DNA from: Streblospio benedicti | Taxonomy: Eukaryota > Annelida > Polychaeta > Spionida > Spionidae | Length of the DNA: 64,000 bases | Direction of reading: 5' to 3' | Assembly (NCBI GenBank): GCA_019095985.1 | Contig: CM032663.1 | Coordinates: forward strand, 21,915,260-21,979,259 | Shown: one piece after another, positions 1-12,000 of the stretch | Position numbering within the stretch: the stretch's first letter is position 1 | Layout of the letters: every line of letters begins with the position of its first letter | Position numbers and translations under genes: made by a program | Notes under the pieces: model-generated | The model's database searches: none | Seen by the model: only the letters and a program-made list of their open reading frames with translations | Told to the model about the DNA's origin: nothing

Positions 1-670
1 TATCACAATTATTATTGTCACATACAGAGCAAAGGGTAGGTACAGAGAATAACAGTGATGATGAGCACACGTTTCTGATGAAGAAGGACCCTGGAAATGT
101 AGAAAGTGAGATTTCAAATGGGCCAGGTACTTTCTTTGGTATTTCAAGATGTTCGTCTGAAGAATTGTCTATAGAAAACTATGACGGGGATTGACAATGA
201 ATAAAAACTAGAGATAAGTCTAAGTTAAGAAATGGTTTGAAACTCTGTGAAAGAGAACGTTTTAATTCCTGTTTTGAGTGTGGTTTCAAGCTTTTGAATT
301 TCCCTATGTACCTTGACACCGGTCCGTGTCACAGATCGGTGACAATCGTCACTTAACCACAAACTGATGTACTATTTTAGTGAACATACATACGTATAGT
401 CATCTGGCTCTTGTAAATATGTAATACTCATCTATTAAGTTTCATTTTATTGCTATGTAGTGTAAGAATTAAAAGCTCATATTGTTTGGCAGACGAAAAC
501 ATACATGGTCATGATGTGGCTCACGATGGGAAACTCACGGTCTAGTCACATCAGAAGTAGCTTGAAATAAAAGCTATATAATTAAACTAAAATGGTAATA
601 GTGTAACCATTGCACATTAAAACTATATATGGGGCTGAAATACAAGCATATTTGTTTTATATAAAATATA
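1..670. other. intergenic, no gene seen
   Basis: AT-rich sequence with short broken frames only. I see no splice-consistent exon, RNA gene or clear repeat here. Confidence 0.5.
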
Positions 671-1355
671 TTATTTGAGTATTACTACTTGCTTTTGTGC
701 TAAAAATCAGCCAAACCTGGATAGCTTTCACCAATTCCATTGGCTTCATCAGTCCTAATGACTTGCCGCCAAAAGGTTAATCGTCACGTGATAGTGGTGT
801 GACGTCGTCGGCGGCTGGCAGGATGTTGCTGTAGATTGCCGGCAGTTCCGCGGCCCCCACATTCTTGTTGAGGTCCGGTTTGAGGCGTCTGATATGAATA
901 ACCTCTAATCTTCCTCTCGAAATGTACACGGATCACGGTCCAATATCGTGATGTTGTCCATCGTGATGGTGTGGCTTTCTCTGTCCGGTTGATGGAGGTG
1001 CAAAGATACATGTGATGAAGTGCTGCTGGGGCGCCTATGTTGGTCAAACCTCGTTTTCAATGTCTTTGAAGTTTCTCCCACATAGGTGCTGGTGCATTTC
1101 TGGGTCCTGGTTCCTCCACAGTTGATCTGATAGACCACACCACAAATCTCTTCTTTCTTGGCCGGGTCCTTAGGAGAAGAGAGTAGTTGGCGTATAGTGT
1201 TTCTTGGTTTGAAATAAACCGTATCACACCACTATCACGTGACGATTAACCTTTTGGCGGTAAGTCATTAGGACTGATGAAGCCAATGGAATTGGTGAAA
1301 GCTATCCAGGTTTGGCTGATTTTTAGCACAAAAGCAAGTAGTAATACTCAAATAA
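671..1355 (-). mobile_element. Penelope-like element remnant with GIY-YIG domain and inverted terminal arms
   Basis: Two arms of about 130 bases (671-801 and 1226-1355) are nearly perfect inverted copies of each other. Between them the minus strand codes for a short GIY-YIG nuclease-like segment: VYQINCGG, then YVGETSKTLKTRFDQH, an arrangement typical of the C-terminal endonuclease of Penelope-like retroelements (conserved Y-x-G-E-T and R-x-x-x-H positions). Penelope elements are known to carry terminal repeats that can lie in inverted orientation, which fits. No reverse transcriptase region is present, so this is a 5'-truncated, non-functional remnant. The near identity of the arms suggests fairly recent insertion. 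An alternative is a MITE that captured a Penelope fragment. Confidence 0.75.
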
Positions 1356-1785
1356 TTAATTAGATCTTGTGCAGATGAGCATTCAGTATAAAATATATTA
1401 TTATGTATGTGTATATATGAATCAGGAGGTTCACATTATCCCGGTCATTTTACTGACTTCAGTCCATCACAATATTTATATTAGAATGTTTTCTATAATA
1501 TAATCCTATTTTGTCAATTTTCTCAAATGGAAAAGTACTTTTCCTATACAAAATATTATTCTAGCAGCTACAGAGCCATCAACGTAGTCATAAGAACACT
1601 GATACTCAAGATCAAAACTACAAGTACTACACCATGGCAATGTGTTGAAATATCACTTGACGTCAATGTAATCTCAACTAAGTGTTTTATGATTGATATG
1701 CATGTACAAAACCTGTCTACTATAACATACGAAAAGTCTCCTCTAACCAACCCTTTGAACTATTGCTAATTTCTGGTTTCATCTA

Positions 1786-2215
1786 CAGGTGGCCATCTTG
1801 ACGGCCAGTGTGAATTATGCAGTACAGAAGCTTTTATATGTTATTGGTGGTGGAGAAAAGGAATTCACTGGTCCTATAAGATATTTTGATGCATTATATG
1901 GCTTTCTATGTGAAGTATAAACGACAAATTGGGAATTCTCAATGCTGGCAGCCATCTTAGCGGCCATCTTGAATCAATCATTGCCGATGCCTTATCTGGT
2001 TTTACGATTTTGCAGAAATGTGGTCAGCTACCCGAAAACATATATTTTTATGTATCTCATATCTTTCTATCTAATGTGAACATTCTTTATGTTGACGGCC
2101 ATGTTGGCAGCCATCTGTAATTACTTATCAATGATGCTTTATATGCTATTGGGGTGGGAAAAATGAATTTAATGACTTAAAACATATTTTGACACATTGC
2201 ATTTTAATACATTAA
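1786..2215 (+). repeat. diverged tandem repeats with GGCCATCTTG boxes
   Basis: Three diverged segments start with paired GCCATCTTG-like boxes: 1791-1806; 1948-1972, which has two boxes; and 2096-2116, which has GGCCATGTTGG and CAGCCATCTG. Segments one and three then share a tail of the form GATGCTTTATATGCTATTGG followed by a GGTGGGAAAA-like stretch and ATTTTGA. No coding potential. Confidence 0.5.
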
Positions 2216-3681
2216 TTTTAATACATTAATTTCTCACAGAATTGGCAGTAGTTGTTTTGTTGACACGGCAGCATGTAATCAAGTAGATAATGCTTGTTGC
2301 TTTATTACCATATATTTGAATGGTATGTTTATTTATACAATATTTTATAAGCTGTTGTCACTTGTCCAAGTATACTGTTTTCATTGTAATTGATAATACC
2401 GGGTAGTCTAAAAGGGTTTCTGGCAAATGTTTTTTCCGGGGTGGACAAGCACGTTGTTGAAACAATGAAAATTAGATGGGACAATCGATCACCAGCCATC
2501 ATGAAAGTGCTGTTCACGTTTCCTAGATATAGATTTTTTATGATCACATTTCACAGCCCTTGTAATGGGCAGATCACCGGTCACCAATTGTACACGTAGG
2601 TTGCATCACATTGCACACATTAAAATACACATAGTCCTCAATTCACATTCAATGTTAGGGCAAATCACCTGGGCAAATCACCAATCACATTTTTGCTACA
2701 TAACCCTCTCATGAATATGTACTATTCCGGCTAGTATTTTGACGGTCTTTCTTTTCACAAATGTTGTTCAAGTGGCATTGGACTGCATTTTAGATGCTTT
2801 ATAAATATGGACATTGCAATCGACTTACAGTACACGCAGAGATAGTTAATGCTCTTTGGTACACTGTCCTGACTAGGCCAATCCAGTTTATTTTTCATTG
2901 TGAATTATTGAATGTGGTGATGTCTCTGCCATCAGCGGATCAACAACAACCAGTCTTTTACCAGATAAAACCTTATCAATGACTCAGTGCCCTGTCTCTA
3001 CTAATGTTAGAGAAAGTGGCCAAAAACAGACAGAAACATGATTCAGGTGTAATTAAGTGATATTTTGCTTAAGCCTTACAGTGCGCCTATACCATTAAGG
3101 TTATATTGCAATGATCCAAACGTGTATCACAAAGACAGCATAAATTGGAATTTCTTACTTTACCTATACACAAATGGGTAAGTTATGTGCAAAATATTAC
3201 TAAGTTTGAGAACCACTGACGAATGGTTTAACTAATTTGTATTTTTGGTCTTGGGGTGGGTGGACGAGGGCTCGGATGTATTTCTTTATGACTATTTGAT
3301 AAGATAATATTTATTTATTTTGTTCTTGTTTCTTTATCAGAGACAGTACAACAACAACATATCAAAACAATAAAGTAAATAAATAAAAGGAATAATAGAA
3401 AAGAGATATCCACGTACAATGAATATCTTAAACAATATGCCAAACATATATATGGAATTTTTAGAAAATTTTATCAGAAGAAATATGTGTATGTTGTCCC
3501 TTGACAGTTATAAATGGCTCAAAATCAGTATCACCATATAATATTAAAAATATATGAATAAAATCTACTTTTATTTCCTCTGCAGATCTGCAACAAGCGA
3601 GTTGTTGTTAGTGTCGTTTTCAGTTAGCTGCTGTTTTTTTTTTGCCTATAAGATTGTTTTACATGTAGTTCAACATCATGC
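2216..3681. other. intergenic, no gene seen
   Basis: AT-rich. A 15-base unit (ATTTTAATACATTA) is doubled near 2204-2232, and a GGGCARATCACC motif recurs between 2570 and 2690. No supported gene. Confidence 0.45.
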
Positions 3682-3688
3682 ACATAGC

Positions 3689-4121
3689 TCGGGGGGGGGG
3701 GTGGGGGCACTACTTCCATAGTCGCCCTATACAGCACGTGCCACTGATAAGGGTCACCTTTTTCAAACCCTCAGTTTCACTAGGGGTCACCTTTTCCACC
3801 ACTCAGTTTCACTAGGAGTCATGATTTCAACATTCCAACCAGTTTTACGAAGGGAGGTTCAATATCTAACTCTCTTCATGTGATTTTGCATTACTGAGCC
3901 ATAAAAAAGGATAAAAAGTATAAGGTGTGGAAAATCTTGTTTTCATTACAGTATCACATAGAATGATATCCTCTTGAGATAATACCCCATTGTTTTCATC
4001 AGGTGGTTTCATTAGGGGTACTATTTTAATAGTTTCACTGGTTTCACTAAGGGTTATGATTTTGGACCTTAAGTGGCCCCCCCCCAATCACCCCTGAACT
4101 TGCCCCCCCCCCCCCCGAGGA
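3689..4121. mobile_element. MITE with G-run/C-run ends and ACATAGC target duplication
   Basis: The segment begins TCGGGGGGGGGG and ends with a long C run followed by GAGGA, so the ends are inverted copies. The 7-mer ACATAGC stands directly before it (3682-3688) and directly after it (4122-4128), as expected for a target-site duplication. Inside are several copies of a TTTCACTAGGGGTCA-like phrase. There is no transposase frame, so it is non-autonomous; a 7-8 base duplication would suit a hAT-type transposase. Confidence 0.6.
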
Positions 4122-4529
4122 ACATAGCGCAAACGCCCTAAACGTCTTCACAACAAACGCAAATTGTTATTATATATTGTTCTACTCTATACAAAAGTCC
4201 CATTTGAAATACAATTGACGATACCAATCGCATATATACAAAACTCCATGCAACGTTCCTCTACCCCCAAATTTAAACGCCATTGTTCCGTGCACTAAAA
4301 TCTGCAGTTTTCCCCCTTAACAATCCAGTTAGAACGATGATATTGGCATATTCCAATTGGTTTTAATGAAAACAAAATACATTAATACCATCAAAACAAT
4401 GTTAGCAATAATATGTAGTGTGCTGGTATTATGTCAACTTAAAATTTGCAGAGACAATTAAGGCTTCACATGAGTTTTACTGAGTTCTTTTTATTTCTTC
4501 TTTCTTTAATAAACCTCGTGAAACTACGA

Positions 4530-4601
4530 ATTTAACAATGTAAATATTATCAGATTTAACAATGTGAATATTATTAGATTTAACAATGCAAATATTACTA
4601 G
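4530..4601 (+). repeat. 24-base tandem repeat, three copies
   Basis: The unit ATTTAACAATGTAAATATTA plus four bases occurs three times head to tail with one to three differences per copy. Confidence 0.8.
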
Positions 4602-6076
4602 ATAATAAATAAACAAATATGATCAAGTGCTAATAATTACATTGAAATTAGATGAAAGCAATAAAAATGAATGTAAGTTTAATAACAATATAACACAGAT
4701 TAAAACTAACCTCATTATTGCTCTTTCTAAAACAAAATACCAGCAAAAAATCTCTATAATCATTAAAAGTACAAATCAACTTTGCATTCTTTTCTAGATG
4801 CTAAGGTTATCAATAATGTTTTACTACGCACTGTAAAGAACATGAATATAAAAATACAAGGTAATAAAAAATTACAAGGTAAATTACATTAAGTAAAAGA
4901 TTCATTAAAGACAATTACATATTACAAAATATTTCATTATCATCTTATTTACCAAAAATACATATGAATATCTAGGACTATTTTTATCTAGAAAGCAGGT
5001 GGTAGAATAGTAATTAACAGGAAGAAGTTGCAGGGCACTAGAAATCTAGACAAAAATCATTCAAATTTATGTAAAATACAAAATAAATACATACTGTGAT
5101 ATAATTATGTAAATAAATCATTATGAATGAAATAAACTAACCTTATATAAATTATATCATATTATTAATAAACAAGTAAGTCATTAAAACTAATAAAATG
5201 TACAAATGATTTAGCTAAGTCCAGAACATGTAGTGTGAATTAATTAAAAATGGCGTCCCATATGGCTGCTAATTTATAGAATCTTTGTATCAAGATTACA
5301 AAGTTCTATTGTATATTCACCCAACAGATGTCAAAACTTAAATACAAGTACCAGGTTTTACATTTGCAAAATATTTTTCCTTCTACTAATTGTGAAAAAG
5401 AAAAAAGTATTAGGATCATTATTTGCATAAAATGATGAATAATGCATGTGCAATGGCTATTCTCTTTACTGCTATTATTCTAAAAACACCAAACCGGTTC
5501 AATATGGTGAAACAAAGCAAAATTGAGAAGACTGAGCAATATTAATTTTCTATTATATAAAGAATATATGAGTGAACGTAAAAAACTTCTTAACTATTAA
5601 CATTTCAGAAAACATAAAAGAGCCATAAAGACGGCAATAGTTTTCTTTTAAGCGGCCGTATGAGAGACACTAATGTTAACGGTTACTGTTTTATAACTGT
5701 AAATAGAGCAAAACATCCTCCTTGGCTGTATGTATTCAATATTCGACCACCTTTGGGGGCAATCAAAATCGAATGCTTTTCAGAATACCAAAGGCCCTGA
5801 AATTATGACAATTTAAAAAAATTGGAAACTCCAGCCTGTATTGGTAATACATGAAAAATGTCCACAAGGCAAACATCTACTGACCTCCTAATTTTTTAAA
5901 TAACGGATTTCGGCTCCACTTGAGGCCATTTAAGTAACAATTCAAACATATGAAAACAAAAATAACATCTTGGAGCAAATTGTGAGGGTTTACTGTAGTA
6001 TCGACCATGGTGAAAGAGACAGAGCCGGTGTCTGCGAAAAGGCCCAGGCACAGGGCGAGGCATCACTTGAAACAAG
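4602..6076. other. intergenic / 5' flank of the three-module gene
   Basis: Very AT-rich up to about 5600, then more mixed. No gene supported. The last few hundred bases must hold the promoter of the gene starting at 6077, but I see no clear TATA box at a convincing distance. Confidence 0.4.
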
Positions 6077-9000
6077 ATGGATACCAAGACGTGTGTTCTT
6101 TTGGCTGCTGTGGCATTTGTTGCTGCTGGTAAAGTAACAGTTTCCGCATGTTTTTACTTAGCATGATTATTCAATGGCCTAGAGTATAGTTAAGTTAGTC
6201 AGTTGACCTCGAGACCTTGTTAGATTTTTGGTCTTTCCTGTGTGGAGTGTTGAGCAAACTGTACCAAACCGGTTGACTGGTGCTTTGTGGTAACTACAAC
6301 GCAGGTGAGTGAATTTTGTTTTGAAGGATCGGTATTGTATGCACAGTCAGTAACGCGTCTCTCCGGGGGTTTGGGAGTATAAGGCCTAATATGACACCAT
6401 GAGCAACTCAGCACAGGGATCTGACTCATGGACTTCAATATTCGAGGCAGTTTGACCCTATTACTAGCTTAAAGACTCTTTCTCTGCAGCCTCTGAGTGG
6501 CTCGGCTATGGAGACAGCACAGCCGAGTATCAAAAGTTCCACCTGGAGAAGCATGGCATTGTCGTGGACGTGAGCGAGCCATTTCCTGCTGACGGGAATG
6601 TGACCGCATTCCGCTTCTTTGCTGGGGGTGTTGACGGCGCTATGAAATGCAAATCGATGGGCTTCGAAACGGACAACTGTTGGGTTGGCAGGAAAATCAA
6701 GGTAAGTTTATATATAGATGTGTACATTTAGAGTCACTATGGAACAATTTTATAAAGGCCGCATAGGGGACTGGTCTTAAGTGTTCTCAATAGAGAGATA
6801 GTCCCTTTATGAAGATGTATGGCAGCCTTTTTAGGAAGGCATGGCACCGTGATATAAATGGTCTTATTATAGAGATGATCTTAATTGGAGGTTTTACCTG
6901 TAAATAGATATACACATACATGTACATAATGGCTCTGAAATTTGCTGGTGATGGTGAGGGTGACCTCGCCACAGTCTAAATTCTCCATGTTGACCAGCTT
7001 ATGAACATATATGATTGGTTGCAGAATTGATGAGCCTGGGTGTGATGATATATTCTTGAGGTTTTGATAGGCTGAGAAAAGCCAGCAATAAAACTCATTT
7101 GTTTATTAGTGCTTTTATGGTATTCATTTCTGGTTCTGATGTAAGATCAAACTTTTGTCCTCAAAGCTATATTGTTTCATGTAATAGAAGGAGTTTGAAT
7201 CATAAAAAAGTATTTCTATTATCAAATATCAAACCCTACATTCATTTATGTACACGTAGTTTAACGTCTTCCGGCGTGATGGTGACGGGCCTTGTGGAAC
7301 GTTTCACTCCATCTGGAAGAAGGTGAAGCAATGGGAAACCATTGATGGGCTCAACACCGTAAGTAATCATGCATTTGAGTTTCGGTACCCTCCCCCACAC
7401 ACATCACAAAAAAAAAATAAAGAACACACACAAAAACTCATTTAAACTAGTGCTTTCCCGGTCTATCCATAGCCTGAATCCCATCCTTAGCCTTTCATTG
7501 GTTCTTCTCTCACACACGTCTTTTTAGCAATCATATTTCTACCAACGATAGATATAGCTGAAGACAGGTTTTACAACCCTAAGTTTCCATTTAACTATAT
7601 CAAGTGGCCCTGGCGGGACTCGAACTCACGACTCCAAGGTTGTGAGACCAGAATGATACCATCATCCCAAGCAGCGAGCTGTTAAAAGGTTACTCAGTTG
7701 AACCGATGTCTCTTATTAGCATTTTTATTGCTTTTGAATGATATATATGTGTTTCCCAGTGCTTGCGGATATATATTTTCATACTTCTCTCTCTCACACA
7801 CGTCTTTTTAGCAAGCATATTTCTACCAACGATAGATATAGCTGAAGACAGGTTTTACAACCCTAAGCTTCCATTTAACTATATCAAGTGGCCCTGGCGG
7901 GACTCGAACTCACGACTCCAAGGTTGTGAGACCAGAATGATACCATCATCCCAAGCAGCGAGCTGTTAAAAGGTTACTCGGCTGAACCGATGTCTCTGTA
8001 ACCCCCAGCTTACATGCTTGGTCTGTTATCATCTCAACCTAGAGGTCGTGGGCCGGAATCCCATTTGAGGACGAAATTTTGGGAAGGGTCTTATTAGCAT
8101 TTTTTGCTTTTGAATGATATATATATATATATATACGATATAACCAAATTTTATATATATAATATATATATATAATATATATATAGATTAGATTCATATA
8201 TGTGTCTGAACCTGATTCCTGGGATCTGCAGAGAAATATGCATGCAAAAAGAAGTGTGCTGTTAAAGAGAGAATTATGAATTTGGCAAGGAATATATGCC
8301 TATATTGGTCATGTTATCATCTCAACCCTATATAGAATTATAATTCAAACAAAAACCTCATATTTTTTAATCATGTCACAATGACTGGGAAGGGTCTTAT
8401 TGAAGACAGGTTTTACAACCCTAAGATTCCATTTAAATGTGGGCCCTGGCGGGACGAACTCACGACTCCAACTGTGAGACCAGAAGATACCATCATCCCA
8501 AGCAGCGAGCTGTTAAAAGGTTACTGGCTGAACCGATGTCCTGTAACCCCCAGCTTACATACTTGGTCTGTTATCATCTCAACCCAGAGGTCCTGGGTTC
8601 GAATCCCATTTGAGGACGACATTTTGGGAAGGGTCTTATTAGCATTTTTAGTGCTTTTGAATGATATATATAAATTTCCCAGTCATGCGGATATTTTCAA
8701 ACTCTAAATACACTCTCTTTTTTTTTACAGTGTTTTTAGTTGATACCTTCCATTTAACTATATCACTTGATGTAGTTAAATGGAAGCTTAGGGTTGTAAA
8801 ACCTGTCTTCAGCTATATCTATCGTTGGTAGAAATATGCTTGCTAAAAAGACGTGTGTGAGAAAGAGAGAAGTATGAAAATATATCCGCAAGCACTGGGA
8901 AACACATATATACCCTTGAGCCTCTGATTCCAACATTAGGAATTATAATTCAAACCAATTCACATATTAAGCCTGTGACTGAATTCTACTGTTTGCAGGT

Positions 9001-12000
9001 GGTTTTGGACGAGCCTCTATAACCGTTGAAGCCGGCTGGTTCTATGGTTTCTCATGGACAGACTATGGAGCTGTGTCTTACGACTATAACCAAATTAAGG
9101 AAGTGAAATACTGTTATGGTGACAACAGATTAGATTCAGCGTGGTGCATTGTTGATTCCTGGGATCTGCAGAGCACTGGACCTGGCCCTCACGAATTTGG
9201 CAGGAAATATGCCTTTGAAGTGTTATTCACCCGTAAGCCAGACTCAATCATATCTATTGTTCACTCGTCATGTCACTAATCTACGTAATTACTATTATTA
9301 GTTTTACCCAAAGATATCTAAATGTATTTACCAAGCAGACAAAATCACACTAAAGCAGTATTTTTAAAAAAATGAATCTTTGATGAAGCTGATGTCCGTA
9401 GAATGTAGTACAGTGCATTGTCTACTTCTGTGATAGATGTGTTTTTGTGTACTGTATCTGAGGTGTGATAAATTAAATATTTTCAATTCATTCAAATTTA
9501 AAAAGCCCAATCGCGAACTAAATGAACTTACTGTTTGATACCCCAAACTCATCCACATTGACAGGCTACAAACTATAGTAAAAATTGTGACATAAACACA
9601 GGAAGAATGCTACTATATTTCTCAAACCAAGAAGAAACTGAATTTACCACTCTAATACCACTACAAATTTACTTTTTGGTCAAATTTGTCCGATGCTTTT
9701 GTTCAGGTTACGAGCGCCCAGAGTGTCGTTCGGCCCATTGGACTGGCTGCGGGGACAAGGACGCTCTATACAGCAGATTTGACCTGGGCAAGTCGGCCAT
9801 TGTGGTGGACATTGCCTCTGGTATCCCAGCTTCCGGTTATCTGGAGAGGTTCGAGTTCACAACAGGAGGGGCGAACTTTGGCGCATGCGGCCCGGACATC
9901 CACCCTGACTGCTGGGTGGGCAGGGAGCTCATGGTGGGTGTTATCCCTGCCTGGCCAGCTAAAATCAATGTTTCCATTTCAAACCACTGTGGAACCTCCA
10001 TGTAAGATCACCTCTCTAAATCTCTCACTGCAACACTAATACGATAAAATTTTCACAAATAAACCCCCTTAAGCCTCTCAATTGAGACCATGTCATGAGG
10101 TCAGTCCGCAGTGTGGTCTTAATAGAGAAGTTCTACTGTAGTCTATATCTCTTGTATACACAGTGTAGTTGCTGGCACTAAAATATCATAGGTTCTGGAA
10201 TAGGCTGGAAATGCGGAGATGCAAAATAAACCTTGAAAATTATAGTTTGTCGTGGAAATAGGAAGGTATGTTGTCCTCCTTGATCTGCCAGTGGTTGCAA
10301 GTCTACAGAAATACCGGTGACTTACTTAACATTTTGCCTCTTTCTATTACCTTTTCAGACTTTCAAAACCAATATTTCACCCTTCATTCTTTGAATTCAT
10401 GCTAGATTGGCGTGTTCAGAAGAAGCGGAAATGGCCCTTGCGGAGAATTTGTAGTGGGCCAGCAGAAAACTGTGGTCGTGAAAGGCGGACACAATGTGGC
10501 AAGTTCATATTAAGCAGTACATAAACTATAACATGCAGTATACACTGGTACGGTATCTGTTGTTAGAGTGGTTGTGTAAAGGTGAAATAGTGACCACAAC
10601 TCATAAACTATTTATGTAAAAATAGTGTCAAATGTTCATGTAGTATAGCAAAACGTCTGTACTAGCTTTACACTGTTCGCATGATGATATCTGGAAATGG
10701 TGAGGTTATCAATTCCTACACATTTTGAAGACATAATTATGACAATATTTATATTTTGAAATAAATTTCTATAGAGCATGAACCGTGGTATAATTCCAGG
10801 TTGACCTTCCTACCACCTTTGGAAGTGCATGGAAGGTGGATGTAGGCGACTTCATAGGTTTCTCTTGGTCTTTTTACGGCTCAGTATCATACAACCACAC
10901 AGATATCACCCCAGAAAACCTGTGCTACTGCTGGGGAAGCAACAGGGATAGGCCGCAGGAGAGTGGAAGCGTGTCAGGGAGTGGTGATAAGGTATTATGA
11001 AGGAGAGTGTCTGCTTTCGTGACCTCTTATAAACCTCCTAAGAGTGTATTGGCCTTTTCCACATCTGTATTATTTTGTAATTTTTCTCACATCCACATTT
11101 TTTCAGCCTCCTCAAACCCCTCTTTCTTGAAATTCCACATGCCTCTTTAGGTGGCTGTTGTGCCATATCCCTCGTTTCCAGACAATATTCTCACACATCC
11201 GATTTCTATAGACAATAGAATCAAAGGAGAAAGCCAGTTGGATTTTGGACTTCTTGTATTTTGATCACACTAAATACTACTAGTTTATGAACTGTAGTAA
11301 CTGGTAATGTTTGCATGGTGGACAAAGTGATAAATGACCACACATGTCTAACCAGTGTATACTTGCTATAGATCGAGAATTTCTACTTTGAGCAGGCAGT
11401 CTCTTGACTGACAGAGTATCTTTTGGGGGTACAAAAATTTCACAAAGATGAAAACATATCATCTAAACACCAAAACAATGGCAGATAAAGCATAATTCGC
11501 ATATGTATGCATTAGACTGGTCATCGTTTACCCTATGGTGTTGCGAAGATAACCATGTTGGGTATAGTCACCGCCATTGCAATCCTGGCCTCCATTGCTG
11601 CATGTCTGGCATGCTTCAGGTGACCCTGGTGGCTACTTCTGCCAGCCCTAAGCCCGGGTCAGAAGAAGACCTCTACCGTTGGAGCTACAGACAGTACTCC
11701 TTCCAGGCCATCTGGTGCGGTGAGTAGTAATTTAACTAAACCCACATCACCTAAAGTCAATCGGCAAATGATGGAATTAGAAATCTATTACAATTACTAT
11801 TACATTACAGACTATGTGGGAAAAGTCAACCTCAATTACAATTACATCACTTTTAAGAATGTCAATCACAATTACAATTACATGGAGCATTGCAATTAAT
11901 GACTCAAACCCCCTATTCATTCATTACTTCACAAAAATTCATAGCCTTGTACAAAAATACATACATGCATACATACCATACATAGAAGCGTGAATGTGAC

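Larger units (their letters stand above)
7500..8930. repeat. duplicated and inverted repeat block in intron 3, with tRNA-like boxes
   Basis: A unit starting TCTCACACACGTCTTTTTAGCA occurs at about 7508-7790 and again at 7791-8120; a shorter copy lies at 8397-8705 and an inverted copy at 8744-8926. The unit carries a reverse tRNA-like box (GCGGGACTCGAACTCACGAC, the complement of GTTCGAGTCCC), and 8000-8080 and 8550-8620 add a forward one (GGGTTCGAATCCCATTTGAG). The first copy lacks about 100 bases in the middle. This looks like SINE-derived sequence amplified in place. Confidence 0.75.

Noticed and set aside
4530-4601. A CRISPR-like array
   Set aside because: The copies are contiguous with no unique spacers, in an animal genome; it is a simple tandem repeat.
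7763-8707. Small frames ending in SNSRLQGCETR-like sequence
   Set aside because: They are translations of the tRNA-like repeat units, not genes.
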